From Teratosphaeria epicoccoides (lineage: Eukaryota > Ascomycota > Dothideomycetes > Mycosphaerellales > Teratosphaeriaceae), in assembly GCA_021401465.1 (NCBI GenBank), contig JADDMT010000038.1, positions 186,001 through 250,000 of the forward strand: a stretch of 64,000 nucleotides of DNA, read 5' to 3'. This document shows positions 1-11,001 of this stretch, in pieces. Position 1 is the stretch's first letter. Every line of letters starts with the position of its first letter. Position numbers and translations under genes: made by a program. The notes below the pieces were generated by a model that saw only the letters and a list, made by a program, of their open reading frames with translations, was not told the origin of the DNA and ran no database searches.

Positions 1-813
1 CGTCAGCAGTACTTCGTCGACTGCTTGATAGAAGACGGCGTAAAAGAGGAAGTATCCGGTCTGGCGATATATGATACAGACACCTTGGCGGACCTGCCGG
101 AAGGGCTAATCCATCTCCCACGACTGGGCTTCACGACACAAAACACGCCTCACGACGTTCTGAGGCAGGTCGCGCTCGGCATCGACGTCTTAACCTTGCC
201 TTTCGTCACTAACGCAACGGATGCTGGCATTGCCTTTGATTTCAGCTTGTCCAAATCAGGTCTCGCAAACTACAAACAGCTTCTACCTCTTGGCATCAAT
301 CTCTGGGCTGCATCGCATGCCATCGATCTGTCGCCCCTGACCGAAGGTTGCACATGCTATGCATGTATTAATCATCATCGAGCTTATCTACAACATCTCT
401 TGAACGCGAAAGAGATGCTCGCATGGGTGCTCCTGCAAATTCACAATCATCACGTTATCGATCGCTTCTTCGAGGACATCCGCGGCAGTATTCGGCAAGG
501 CACCTTTGAGCAGGACACACTGCGATTCGCAGAGATGTATGAGAGGATATTGCCAGAGAGTACTGGTCAAGGTCCAAGGATTCGGGGCTACCAGATAAAG
601 AGTGAGGGGCCTAGTGAGGCTAAGAAGAATAAGGCGCCATTCAAAGTGCTGGCCAATGGTAGGGCGAAGGATTCGTTGGAGCTGGGCTCAACAGAGAAGC
701 ACGAGGTATCCAGCGGTTCCATAACGTTGAACGAAGGTAAGGAGGTCATCGCCGAGAGCACTATGCCCAGCGCGAATGCTGTGGCTAAGGATGCTGAGAG
801 TCGGTTTTGCTGA
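1..813 (+). CDS. QTRT2: Queuine tRNA-ribosyltransferase accessory subunit 2, 3' part
   Basis: The frame is open from the first base, so the 5' end lies outside the window; 270 codons remain. The protein belongs to the TGT superfamily. It carries the zinc site Cys-x-Cys-x2-Cys-x25-His (CTCYAC ... IH), encoded at about 349-442, which is diagnostic of the family. In eukaryotes QTRT2 pairs with the catalytic QTRT1 to exchange guanine 34 for queuine in tRNAs with GUN anticodons, usually at the mitochondrial surface (family knowledge). The non-catalytic subunit is favoured because of the diverged surroundings and the long polar tail (last 70 residues) typical of fungal QTRT2; the catalytic nucleophile region is not visible to confirm this. 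The frame ends at TGA 811-813. No intron is seen in the visible part. Confidence 0.85.
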   Translation, partial: RQQYFVDCLIEDGVKEEVSGLAIYDTDTLADLPEGLIHLPRLGFTTQNTPHDVLRQVALGIDVLTLPFVTNATDAGIAFDFSLSKSGLANYKQLLPLGINLWAASHAIDLSPLTEGCTCYACINHHRAYLQHLLNAKEMLAWVLLQIHNHHVIDRFFEDIRGSIRQGTFEQDTLRFAEMYERILPESTGQGPRIRGYQIKSEGPSEAKKNKAPFKVLANGRAKDSLELGSTEKHEVSSGSITLNEGKEVIAESTMPSANAVAKDAESRFC

Positions 814-1528
814 AAAGAAGTAGTAGCAGTCTAGCATGGGCCAACGTAGCGTTCGGGCCAGCGCACTAGGTGAAATTGAAAATACTAGCTGTGACTGTTT
901 GCGCGGATTTCCCTGTGGCGCTTGGTCGGGGGCTTTCACATCATGAGTCGTTCTAGAACCAGATCGGATGTTTCAAGCGAAGGCATTGCTGTCTCGACAT
1001 GCCCGTGTTGTTCTTGCCCAAGCTGAATTGTTTCCCGACGTGCAGGTAAGAAGTTTTCACCACTCCTCTGCTCGTCCTTTCCCAACGCAAAGTTTGCCGC
1101 GGTCCTGGTTCCATTCACCTCAACAGTGCAGGGTTGGGTCCGCCATCGCTGCCAGCAAGCACTCCAGATTTGCAACACCAACTAACCACTCATTTCCGGG
1201 CCTTTAGGCCTGCTTGCGCGTTCTGCTTGGAGATGGAGTATGCTATCCGGCATGGTGGGATGGAACCGTACAACATCGGTGTTGCACGCAGGCATTGCAA
1301 GCCACAAATGGAGCTGGCATCAGAGTGATCCTGCTAATATAGGAATCGCATTACAGAGGAGAAGCCTTGCAGAAGAGGCCATGATGGATGTATGTCGAAC
1401 GTCACAAAATACGCAGACGAGCAAGAGTGGCGACCCAGCTGTATTTGAACTTAGCCAAGAAGTGCCTGTGCTTCTGTCGAATGCTGAACGTCCGTACAGT
1501 CGATGCTGCTAGGCTGAATGTAGCATAG
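814..1528. other. Intergenic, convergent gene ends
   Basis: This holds the 3' flanks of QTRT2 (+) and the AIM6-like gene (-). The short open frames in it have no protein-like composition. I see nothing else. Confidence 0.6.
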
Positions 1529-2562
1529 TCATGAGGTGCTCCTGCAGAGGCAGCTCTGGTCCTCGATAAAATTTGCTGCGCCCTCAAGGTCATCGACGTT
1601 CAATAGATCCACGCCCTCATTTAATAGGATCCTCCAGATCGCATCCCTTGTGCCTACAGGCCAGCCCGGCTGATCCCAGTACCGCACTTTGATGCCCTTG
1701 GAGTGTGCATACCTTACCTGGTATTGCAAGAGCGAAAGCTGCGTGGCGTTGAACGTCTGGTTCGTGACGGAGCCGAATTGAACCGCAAAGTCGGTCGATG
1801 CAATGGGAGAAACGGAGCTTGTGATGTTGGATTGCGTGGTGTCGAGCGTGGCAATTTGGGCATCGAAGAAGTAGTCGCGAGGGTTGGTGCCGTTGCCAAC
1901 GCCTAGAACCTTAAGCAGATACTCTATTGCAATGTGCTGTGCAGACTTGGACCCTTACCTTGGATCTGGTCGAGGGGCGTGTTGCCAGTCCCGATGACAG
2001 TGACTGGACCAGCAGTCACAGCCGTGCCGTTGAACGTTGTCAGGTAGCCCGCTGAGCGCAGTGGCTGAAGTGCCTTGACGATATACGGCCAGGTGGTCTC
2101 GCCCTCCGTCTTGACATCGACGAAGAGGTAAAGTGTCTGCCCAGATGAGGTATCGTAGACGCCGTTCTTGGTCGGAGGGTCGGTCACAAAAGTGCCGTTT
2201 GGGTTCTGCGCCTTTAGCACCGACAAGATTGGCTGAATATAAAGGCTGTCGAATGTCCTCTTGTTGGTCAAGGCTGACTGCTCATGGCCCACGTGCAGAG
2301 TACCGTTGTAAAGCCAGACGTCTGCCTCGATGGATATTGCGCCGACGGATAGAGCAGAGTAGAATGGAATGGGTCTCCAGTAGTCGTTGTGGGAGTGGAA
2401 GGCTTTTGGAATGATGCCTTGGGTGAGGTCTGTAGGGTAGGTGTACAATGGCCCCTGGCCGGCGTGGGAAAGGATGTTTTGGAGAGGGTAAGAAAGCGGA
2501 ATCTCAGATTGAGCTCTGACGATGCCGGCGAGGACTGTCGTGGTGATGATAGACGATATCAT
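1529..2562 (-). CDS. AIM6: AIM6-like PLC/GDPD-fold phosphodiesterase, secreted or lumenal
   Basis: Two exons: 2562-1959 and 1902-1529, joined across a 56-bp GT..AG intron (1958-1903) that splits a Gly codon. The joined protein is 325 residues. The N-terminus (MISSIITTTVLAGIVRAQ) is a signal peptide, and start ATG 2562 is chosen because it supplies it. The next block has HSHNDYWRPIPFYSALSVG and SIEADVWLYNG, then VGHE: the His and Glu/Asp metal-site pattern of PLC-like phosphodiesterases. Exon 2 continues with KGIKVRYWDQPGWP and LLNVDDLEGA, the family C-terminal strand. Fungal relatives are named Altered Inheritance of Mitochondria protein 6; substrate and role are not established. Several Asn-x-Ser/Thr sites fit a secretory protein. 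The family call is firm, the function unknown. Confidence 0.85.
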
Positions 2563-3598
2563 ATCGTGTGTGCATACGGAGGTGTATGTCCTACCTGCCG
2601 ACTGAATCCACTGTTGTGATGGGCTTCTCTACTTTATCATGAAATTGAACTTGCCTTCCTGCAGGTCCGCTAGAGCAGAAATGACGTGGCGGCGTTGCCA
2701 AGCAAAAGAGCAGGAACACACTGCAGGAAAACCTTCCGCAAGAAAATCTGATCAGCGACAAATCGAAGCCGGTGACTGACAGCTGATCGACCAGACACTA
2801 TGGCAAGCTTATTACACCGTCTTCAGACGTAGCTTGCTCTCTTTGACAAACACACGCCGAGAGTCCTTTCAGCCGGTCTGGCGACATCGTCACCACATGG
2901 CCAGTAGCAGCAGATGAGCCAGTGCCTCACTTCATTTGAGGGATACAGCATTCCTGGCCATCTACCGCCTGACATTAGGCTGAGCTTTGCATGCCGACCG
3001 TACGATACATTAGTAACTTGTCAGCCCGCTCGTGCGTTTGCGCTCGAAACAGAATACCCGACATCATCCAGAGTGGCAACAATCAACATCTTGCAGAGGG
3101 AGAATATGTTGGACGAAACGATCTTGTGATGGGAACAGCTGCTTGATTGGAACGATGCTGTGGTGGAGGACGACCAATGCTGGTCAGTGGTTTTGGTTCA
3201 CTGAGGTAAAGGACTCGTGCTGGCATCTCGTCTTGATCAAGTGGCGTTCGTTATGCGGATCAACTGCTGCGACATGAATGGACCAGCATGTCCTCGGCAG
3301 TGGTGCGGGCTTCCACCACGGCGAGTCATGCGTGTCAACATTCCATGACAGTTCAGGCGGCGAAGGGGATACACTGTTCAGAGGTTGCGGTATCCGGCAT
3401 ACATACACGTACACGCATACAATACAACGAGTACCCTGTCGTGACTCAAATTCCAGGTGCCAGTGACCATGCCACCAACGACGCACAAATACAGATAGGG
3501 AATCTTCAAAACCACTTTCGCCGCCCTATGCATGTTTTTGTCTTTCACGCCTCCTTGCCGCCATTTGTGTGGGCGTAGTCGCAGTCCCGTCAGGCTTA
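2563..3598. other. Intergenic: AIM6 promoter and GSY1 3' flank
   Basis: Both neighbours are on the minus strand, so this stretch holds the AIM6-like upstream region and the GSY1 3' untranslated region. I see no gene-like frame. Confidence 0.5.
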
Positions 3599-5771
3599 CT
3601 ACACGCTGCCGTTTCCGTTGACCATAGTCGGCGTGGTGGCGCCCGATCCGCCTTCGACACCTGCCTTGTTCTTTTGCTTGAGCGTTAAGGGGAATGGATA
3701 GTCTTCCGGCTCCTCCTGTTGTGCCTGTCAGCGTTACGTTCCTCAGTACTGCGGAATTGACTCCACCTACCTCCTCTGGCAACCTCCACGCAATGTAGTC
3801 TTCTGTCGACAAGCCTTCCCTGCCTTCTTGCAGGGATGCGAAGTCGCCAGGAGTCATCATACCGCTCCTCTCTCTCGGCGAGCCAGGTGCAGATAGTGGC
3901 CTGGTGATCTTCAAGTCCGAGCCATCGAAGAAGCTAGGCTCTTCGTCATCACTTGCGAAGCTGTCCGGATATGCTCGCCTCAACGCCAACTGTCGAGCTT
4001 TCACATACTCCATCCCCATCCGTTTCCAATCCAGCAGATCCGAAAGCCTTTCAGTCCTGTTACGCTGGTTGATCCGTTGCCTCTTCGACTTCTGGGTGAA
4101 TTCAAACATGTATTGCGCCAGTTGATTCACCGAATCATCGATGCCCTTCATTCGCCGGTCAACAATGTAGATACCATAGTCGCTCGCGTTCTCGATCAGC
4201 TCTTCCATGTAGCACCCAAAGCCAGACAGGTTCGTAGTGATCGACGGCACACCCATGACAGTACACTCGGCCGGCGTGTAGCCCCATGGTTCGTAGTAAG
4301 AGCTGAAGATACCCATATGCGTGCCTCTCACGAAGTCGTCATAGTCGATGGGCAAAATCGGGCTGCCGGAGCTCAAGAATTCAGGATGGAAGATGACCTT
4401 GACACGATCCGACGGGTGGTTGAACAGCTGACATCTTCGGATTTGGTTTAAAATCGGATCTTCGCCATCGTTGATCATGTTGTGAGTCACGATCGGTGGC
4501 AGGTTATGACGTTTCATTGCAAACAGTCTACGCCGCAACATGATCTTGTCCTGCGCCGAAATAAGGTCCTTCTCGTCCGGTGGGTCTTGTCCCTCGTGCC
4601 ATGCCAGAGACTTTTCGAAGAGCTTCTTGCCAATGTTGTTCTGGATGTGGCCAAGAGTATCCCGCAACGATTTGATGACTGCCTGACCCTTGAGTGCCTC
4701 GACTGCGAGCGACGTGGTCTGCGCAGGCATGATGATGAACGCAACGACCGTCATATCTGAGCCTGCGCTCTTCATGCGGTGGTTCAGCCGCGCCAAGGAC
4801 TCGATGAACATGTCCACACCTTTGTTTCTGTACTCGTACCGTCCAGCCGTGAAGAAGTAAAGCGTCTTGTCCGTGTCGAAGTCATTGTGGCCGTAGAAGT
4901 GCCCGCGCACAAAGTCGGTGATTCGCTCCTTGTTGGTTTGATGCAGATTCTGGAATTCGTGGGTGGCGCTGAACTTCTTGACGTTGAGACCGTTGGGAAG
5001 AACACCGTCAGGCTTTCGCTTGAGCAAATGCTCACTCTCGTAAGCCGTAATATGGCTGACGGTGGTGAAGACGTCGGAGCTATGTGCCGCTGCTCGTTCT
5101 ATGCAGTAGCGGTGATAGATGCCGCGCTTGCCAGCCTCGGCGTCCACGTCGAAGAATTGCAGATTGTTGTAGAAGTCGACGGAGCCCGCGCACAGGTATC
5201 GGCCTAGCAGGGTAGCGTGGGTGGTGAAGATGGTCGTCACGTCGATCTTCCGCTTCTTGCAGAGAGGTAGAGCAACCCCAGCGAGCCACTCGTGGAACTG
5301 CGCAATGACGGCTCGCTCCTTGTCGTGGTAGACATACTCGCCCAGGAACCAGGCAATGAGGTAGCCGAAGACGATAGCTTCGTTCGTCTCATGGTCATCT
5401 GGGGGGCTGGGAATGCCGGCGGTCGACCAGAGATCCGCCTTCCACTCATCCAGCTTGTAATAGCCTGTGCCGGTGTCGAACAGCAGCACTCGCGGCGCGC
5501 CGTCAATGAGCCATCGTCCGTACAGCGTCTGAATGCCTCGCTCGTTCATGCTCTGGATGGTCTTGACCATGGCCGGGTCCTTGGGCTCCAGCTCTTCCAC
5601 CTCCACGGCGGCGGAGGCTCGGTTGAGCGGGCCCAGCAGGGTGTATGTTGACCCATACTCCGCTGTGGTGACCTGTGCCTTTGACTTGAGCACGGAGTAT
5701 ATCCCACCGACCCGGTTGGCAACTTCCGTCGCTACCTCAAACAGCACGTGTCGGTGTACGTCTCTGGGCAT
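3599..5771 (-). CDS. GSY1: Glycogen synthase (glycosyltransferase family 3)
   Basis: Exons 5771-3771 and 3715-3599 with a 55-bp intron (3770-3716) in phase 0; the joined protein is 705 residues, normal for fungal glycogen synthase. The enzyme transfers glucose from UDP-glucose to glycogen in the cytosol. Visible landmarks: RVGGIYSVLKSKA near residue 20 (donor-site loop), GRYEYRNKGVDMFIESLARLN near 310, and EPWGYTPAEC near 500, which carries the two catalytic-region glutamates. The tail has SAPGSPRERS and TPGD, matching the regulatory phosphorylation segment. The start is the ATG opening MPRDVHRHVLFEVATEVANR; the longer frame upstream has only a TTG and Pro/His-rich low complexity. Exon 2 restores the conserved ending EEPEDYPFPLTLKQKNK, which reading through the intron would lose. 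Confidence 0.95.
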
Positions 5772-7843
5772 GATGGGACGGACTGGCGGGGGGGGAACCG
5801 CAGCGGAGGGCGGGGTGCGTCGACGATGTGCGGGGTGGGGTGGGGTGGGGTGATGGGTGTTTTTGTGGAGGTGTCTCAACTATTCAACTGTGGTGTCAGC
5901 ACATGGCCTCTGCCTCGTGCTTGCCTGCTTCCGATCTCTCGCGATCCGAGCTCCACCACCTGCATGAGATGTGCACGAGATCCAATGCAACCAACAGATT
6001 TCAGGCAAGAGCGCCCGTCTTGCACGCACCTTCTGCTCTGATCTAGTGTAAACAATGGCAAGTGCAACTCGGGGATGCTTGGGTGGAAAGTGCAAGGCAC
6101 AAAGGAAACTTGCGAGGTGAGAATGGAGAATCAGATGGCTGGTTGAAGGAAGCTGCTACCACCTGCAGGAATCTGACGCAGTTGGGACCCACCATTCAAC
6201 GGCCGCGTGACATTTTGCCTTTCCACTTGTTCTTTTCGCTACAACCTACATCTATGCATTGCCTCAACACATATAACAGCTCTTCGTCGGGCCTGGCCGG
6301 GCGCGCACCAGGATTGTGTCCTCAGGCCATCTGTGTTCGCATTCATCTCTGGTCGAGGCTGGTACATGTAGGTAAGCATCATCACACGCGGCGGAGCACA
6401 GAGATACAAAGATCCTCGTCCAATGCGGCTCTGCCTCCAACTGTCGATCACCCCCCCACCCCCGGGCCCCGCTTCTCCAACAATCAGCAGCGCCAAGCAC
6501 GTGGAGATGCTGTCTCTCCACCAACTCCACCTTACAATCACCTTTACCGCCAATAGCAATGGAACGGGACGGCCTACGGTCTCCTGCCAAGGCTGGGAGA
6601 AGCCCGGCAACATGAATCACCGATTCACAAACGGCATCTTCGGCATGCCGGAAGCGGCTGGACCTGACTCGTGCAACTTTTGCAGCCAAGGCTCAAACAC
6701 CCTGACCGGCGGGCAATTTCTTCCTGTTTCGCTTTCCCGATTCAATGTAGAAGGCTTGTGAATCGTCCCATGGATCATGCAGCAAGTCCAGCAATCGTTG
6801 TGGTGCAGACCAATGACCGCAAATGAAGTCGCTGGCCTTCAACAGACAAGCGGGCCGGACTACGAAAAATGAACTCTGTAATGAGGACTGGCCGCACGTT
6901 TCCCTGCACAGCCATTCACGGTCTGGCATGCCATATGGTATCATTCGCCTCCACGTTGCAGAGCCGATGCCAGTGTGTTCAGATATCGTAAGACTGACAG
7001 AGCGCCCAGCGCACATCGGGACCTGACCCGTGTTTGCGGACCTATGTTCGTCTGCTGTGCAACTATGCGTGTTCTTGTTGTAACCTCACCTTGCACCGTA
7101 CACCACTGTCCACCTTCACCGCTTAGACGGTCTGCAACACCCGGGACTGGTTGACTACCACGATGCAACTGCAGCGTGTCGATCATTCGCAAGGGCCGCC
7201 GCTAGATAATCGTTTCGCCATTTTGCATGCATCCGTACTGCACACAGCGGCATCTCGTGCTTCCCACGAGGGACCCTCTGATGGTGTCCAAGTTGGATCT
7301 ATCCTTCCGTCTCGGGCTTCACCTGATTAACCTTGTTCACTATTCCAACCGATACTTCCATGCCTCACTCCTTCACGATTGCCTGCAGGATCATACCTCT
7401 CAAGTCATATCGCCTGTCAAGGTGACATTGTTGTGCCTCAACGTCGCGACAGGAGCGATTTAAGATACGCTTGCCACTGATTTGGCCACAAAGCTGACCG
7501 GCTTGCGCTCCAATATCGACGAATCGAGCCGACATACGGCAGACGATCGCCACAAGCGCTACATCTCAACATCAGCTGAAACAGCAATTGACGGCTTCGA
7601 GTGAAGCTGCGACACGCGCCTGTACGTCATTTCTGGGACGACATAGCTGTCAGAAGTCAAATCAGGATACGAAATAAGTGTTGTTGGCTGTCGCTGTCGC
7701 TGTTGCACTTGAATAAACAACACCATCAGCCCGCAAATTTCCACTTCTCCGAATACAAGCAATTCTTCACGGACACGGCTGAAGTCAGCAACATACTACT
7801 ATAACACAGTCGAACCAGCAGTCAAGATCAAGACAAGAACAAT
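5772..7843. other. Intergenic, GSY1 upstream region
   Basis: Two kilobases between the divergent GSY1 (-) and the secreted-protein gene (+). It contains several overlapping open frames of 60-160 codons on both strands, none with a domain, signal peptide or convincing composition. Apart from the G-rich repeat close to the GSY1 start I see nothing. Confidence 0.5.
5831..5852. repeat. GGGGT short tandem repeat in GSY1 5' region
   Basis: About four copies of GGGGT on the plus strand (ACCCC on the GSY1 sense strand), 60-80 bp upstream of the GSY1 ATG. Pyrimidine-rich tracts on the sense strand just ahead of the start are common in filamentous fungal promoters; a regulatory role is an inference. 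Confidence 0.55.
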
Positions 7844-8242
7844 ATGCTCCTCGTCACCTTCTTGACGACCCTGGCGCCCCTCGCCGCCAGCCTCGCCATC
7901 ACCAAACGCCAAGACGGCGGCGGCAGCGTCATGCCCTTTCCGACCAGCACGAACGTCACGTTCTACCAAGGCGCCACGACCAACAACACTTGCGGCCAGT
8001 CCGTTTCCACTGGCTCCTGGGAGTCGGAACACTGCCACGAGATCTATACCGAGGCGGTGGGCATCCCGAGCGCGGTGAACAGTACGTGCAGCTTGGTGCT
8101 GTGGAAGGGTAGTGTGGGGTGCGATGGGACGGGTAGGGAGGACTATGTGATTGGGAAGGGTGAGGGGAATCTTTGTGTGCGTACGGGGGTGTATGATGGG
8201 GGTATGAAAACGCAGGCGAGCGGGATGTGGACTTGTGGGTGA
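7844..8242 (+). CDS. Small secreted cysteine-rich protein (candidate effector)
   Basis: Single exon, 132 residues. Residues 1-18 (MLLVTFLTTLAPLAASLA) form a signal peptide, followed by a Lys-Arg at 21-22 that could be a Kex2 site. The mature part has six cysteines (50, 64, 82, 93, 111, 131), enough for three disulfides, and N-glycosylation sites at about 37, 47 and 79. I recognise no domain. Size, leader and even cysteine number fit the general profile of fungal small secreted proteins, some of which act as effectors; that role is inference. A second gene of the same design lies 1.3 kb downstream on the same strand. The last third is markedly G-rich and merges into G-rich 3' flank. Confidence 0.75.
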   Translation: MLLVTFLTTLAPLAASLAITKRQDGGGSVMPFPTSTNVTFYQGATTNNTCGQSVSTGSWESEHCHEIYTEAVGIPSAVNSTCSLVLWKGSVGCDGTGREDYVIGKGEGNLCVRTGVYDGGMKTQASGMWTCG

Positions 8243-8828
8243 GGGGTGGGTGGTTGGTGGAGGTGGTGAAGGCGGCGGTTGGATGAGTGTTTGAGGATGG
8301 TGGGAGGGGGGATTGTGTTTTAGGTGCGTGACGTGCATGAGGTGCGTGAGGTGCGTGAGGTGCATGAGGCGGAGGTGGGTAATGAGTTGCTTACTCTCTG
8401 CGCGAGATAGATCGGAAGGCTTGCGGCGACCAGATATTGATTCTATCATGCTTCTGATTCTGATTTGTTGGTGTGTTAAATTCGATACGATACAGCAAGA
8501 CCAGGTATTTGGGGCCGTGTAACGATAACTACAACTGATGTTAAGCAAGGCCCGCACACAGGTTGACTGACGTGACCACGGACCAGGATCACTGGCATTA
8601 AACCAGACTTGTGCACCGTACTAGCAAGCAGGAACACGGATGCGCAGCAGTCCGTGCCGTCCACTTGCCCTTTCCAGAGTCATAAAATCGTGCAAGATCC
8701 TGAAGCAGCTCCCTACTGAAACACAACCATACGCATACCCGATCATCAATCAAACCCGACCGACGGCGGATCAGCGCCTCACCATTCCGGGACAGTCACC
8801 CTTACAACACTTGTCGGAGAAGCAAAAC
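8243..8828. other. Intergenic, G-rich
   Basis: 3' flank of the first secreted-protein gene, G-rich on the plus strand, with the 9-bp tandem repeat listed separately. I see no gene. Confidence 0.5.
8324..8368. repeat. 9-bp tandem repeat, five copies
   Basis: Five head-to-tail units of GTGCGTGAG, differing at one or two positions (GTGCGTGAC, GTGCATGAG), lie 80-126 bp beyond the stop codon of the secreted-protein gene. Confidence 0.85.
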
Positions 8829-9149
8829 ATGTCCCAAATACCCTTCGACAACGACAGCCTTGCTGACTGCTACGACGCTGATGGCGACACGGTGCATTCC
8901 TGGGTACTGATTGAAGGTGTCGAGACATATTGTCGGGATTGTGGTCAAGTGGTGAAGATTGCAGCATCGCGATCTGACGAACGCGTGCAGGGTGAGAGTG
9001 GCGGGGGAAAGGAGAGTGTTGCAGAGAGTGCTGAGGCGGACAGGGGAGGGTTCGGTGGCCGAGAGGGCAAGGAGTTGGTCTCAGCCACCGAGGTGGGAGA
9101 GGGTGCGTGCAAATGGGCGGAGTTCGGGTTGCTTGGGCCGTTTCCGTAG
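8829..9149 (+). CDS. Small hypothetical protein
   Basis: A 106-codon frame starting MSQIPFDNDSLADCYDADGD. It has one Cys-x2-Cys (YCRDCG, residues 35-38) and then a Gly/Glu/Ser-rich half. I do not recognise a family. It lies between two secreted-protein genes on the same strand but has no signal peptide itself. The frame is open upstream to about 8640, so the start is a guess. The acidic first half looks coding; the second half could be chance. Confidence 0.3.
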   Translation: MSQIPFDNDSLADCYDADGDTVHSWVLIEGVETYCRDCGQVVKIAASRSDERVQGESGGGKESVAESAEADRGGFGGREGKELVSATEVGEGACKWAEFGLLGPFP

Positions 9150-9527
9150 GAGTGCCGTGTTGTAGCTGTGCTGAGCACACTAGCTGGCACGATGGACAGT
9201 ACGGAGGTACTCAAGTCTCCCGTCTGGTGACCAGCTTGTTGACCGTGGACTGTTTGAAGGCGATCCTAACCCTTCGGCCCAATGTTCGGGTTGTTTCGAG
9301 CTGGGAGACTGGCTGGGTTTTGCCTCTGGGTATCGCGCTTGGAGTGGCTCGGCGTCTTGGGCAAGCTGTGGTGCGGTATAAACCCCTCCTGTCGTTGAGA
9401 GGACAGCTTTGGCCCCCTCTGCGCTGCCTCCACTACACTTCAAGCGCCTCTGGGAAGCCGCATAAGCCTAGGTCTCACGACGACCGTCCGCCTAAAAGCC
9501 AAGACTATAGCATCACTCTTCACGACC
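9150..9527. other. Intergenic, promoter of second secreted-protein gene
   Basis: Upstream region of the gene at 9528. I see no further gene. Confidence 0.5.
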
Positions 9528-9917
9528 ATGAAACTCTCCCTCTTCATCTCCATCGCCACACTCCTCTCCTCCGTCTCGGGGAGGTTCAGATTTATGGGTG
9601 GCGGTTGGCTCGATGTCGGCGGCGACGAACATGATCCGAACAAGCCACCACACAACTGCCGCTGCAGAGGCCCCGTAGCCAAAGGAAAATCACAGGGTCC
9701 GGATTTGCCGAGCTCCACGAGGCAAGCCTGCACAGAATATGCGGCTGGGATGTTCAACGACGGGAAAAATGAACCTGTCGTGTATCACGAGCCCTCTGCG
9801 GAATGCAGAAATACTACTGAGAAGGCCTTTGACAAGGGCCTTTGGGACAAAAATTGTAAGGCGGCTGGAGGGGCGTCGGGGCAGTGCTGGGAAAACCCGG
9901 TGGGGTATGGGCAGTGA
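9528..9917 (+). CDS. Small secreted cysteine-rich protein (candidate effector)
   Basis: Single exon, 129 residues. The N-terminus MKLSLFISIATLLSSVSG is a signal peptide with predicted cleavage after Gly18. The mature part has six cysteines (44, 46, 68, 93, 110, 120), including a Cys-x-Cys (NCRCRG). No known domain is recognised. Length, cysteine count and single-exon structure match the gene at 7844, but cysteine spacing differs and I see no sequence similarity, so they are not obvious duplicates. The effector role is inference. The start is well supported, since the leader begins directly at the ATG. Confidence 0.75.
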   Translation: MKLSLFISIATLLSSVSGRFRFMGGGWLDVGGDEHDPNKPPHNCRCRGPVAKGKSQGPDLPSSTRQACTEYAAGMFNDGKNEPVVYHEPSAECRNTTEKAFDKGLWDKNCKAAGGASGQCWENPVGYGQ

Positions 9918-10215
9918 AGCGATGGTGTGCAGGCGTTTTTTTTTTGCTCGATATTTGATCGTTGTGGGGAGGATGACAGTGACCAGGGTCACGATGAGCA
10001 ACGCGTACATGAGAACATTGAATCGAGTGACCGCCCGGACTGGGAGGATTGCCCCCGAAGCTCCCGAGCCAATGATTCAAGGGAACTCCTTAGCAGTCAT
10101 CGCTTGATCAACCTGCAATGCAGGTTTGCTACAGTACGCATTTTTGACATACAAGAAGACCTGCCCTTCCCTCCAAGACCCCATTCTCCATGCGCGCTAT
10201 GCAGAAGGCCCTCCT

Positions 10216-11001
10216 TCAAGCATATTTACACTTCCTCCTGCAACTCATTCCGCTCTGGAGCCAGCTCGAAGCAGTCACAACATGTCCTAGCCTCCTCCAT
10301 ATCATCGAGTGGTCGTATCCGTCAAATGCGACGATCGTATCCAACCTCACTTTCAGCGGCCCGAGTCTTGACTCCCAGTCTTCCTCGCAATCACCATGCA
10401 ACTTGTCTCTACTGCATTCCAGCAATGCGCACTCACAACCTCTGATAATGTTGAGCGGCGGATCGGGCCACTCGTTCGTGGGGCAAGCCATGAACTTGAT
10501 GCTGGAGCTCCTTATTCCCAACGCGAACAGCGTCGTCAAACCCGCAAGCGATTTTCTGTCGATCTCAAGACCTGCGGCAGTGATCTCGGCCTGGAAATCG
10601 TCGGCCTGAAGATGAAATTGTCCGCCTGGGCCGATTGTCGCGCAGGCGTGGTGGCTCAGGAGGGTTTTCAGCGTGTCGCTGGCGATACAGTCCAGTTGAG
10701 GTGAGACAATGCTCTTCTCTCCGAAACCGTTGAGGTAAGAGGCCCAAACGAAGACGTTGAGCGGCGCAGACGTCATGGTAGAGTGGGACGTGTTGATGCT
10801 GTAGTGGATAGAGGATGCTTCGGTTGTGATTTGCCTGCATACTAGGAGCAACGGAGGGCGCGGTAGATGACCGGATTCGGGGATGGTGATTCGGTCACTG
10901 GCGAGGTTAAGCTCGTAGATGGCATTACGGAGTTCTGCAGGTAGCGCAAGGAAACGTGGATTGCGCTTGGTGATCGCATGGCTGCTGGTCGCTCCTATTC
11001 C
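10216..11001 (-). CDS. 2EXR/F-box-like protein, 5' end unresolved
   Basis: The frame is open from 11001 to the stop at 10216 (261 codons). It begins with the signature of the fungal 2EXR/F-box-like family: FLALPAELRNAIYELNL (encoded near 10960-10910), then PPLLLVCRQITTEAS about 15 residues later. Members are very numerous in filamentous ascomycetes and of unknown function. There is no in-frame ATG before the signature; a TGA stands at 11004-11002. A plausible acceptor (CTAATCTGAGGAATAG, about 11010-10995) and donor (ATG|GTAAAC, about 11056) exist, but the phases do not join to give an ATG-started exon. The gene is either spliced from an exon I cannot identify or has lost its start. It converges with the secreted-protein gene at 9917. 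Confidence 0.6.
   Translation of the reverse strand, partial: GIGATSSHAITKRNPRFLALPAELRNAIYELNLASDRITIPESGHLPRPPLLLVCRQITTEASSIHYSINTSHSTMTSAPLNVFVWASYLNGFGEKSIVSPQLDCIASDTLKTLLSHHACATIGPGGQFHLQADDFQAEITAAGLEIDRKSLAGLTTLFALGIRSSSIKFMACPTNEWPDPPLNIIRGCECALLECSRDKLHGDCEEDWESRLGPLKVRLDTIVAFDGYDHSMIWRRLGHVVTASSWLQSGMSCRRKCKYA

Noticed and set aside
8324..8368. CRISPR-like repeat
   Set aside because: A 9-bp head-to-tail repeat without spacers, in a eukaryote; it is a minisatellite.
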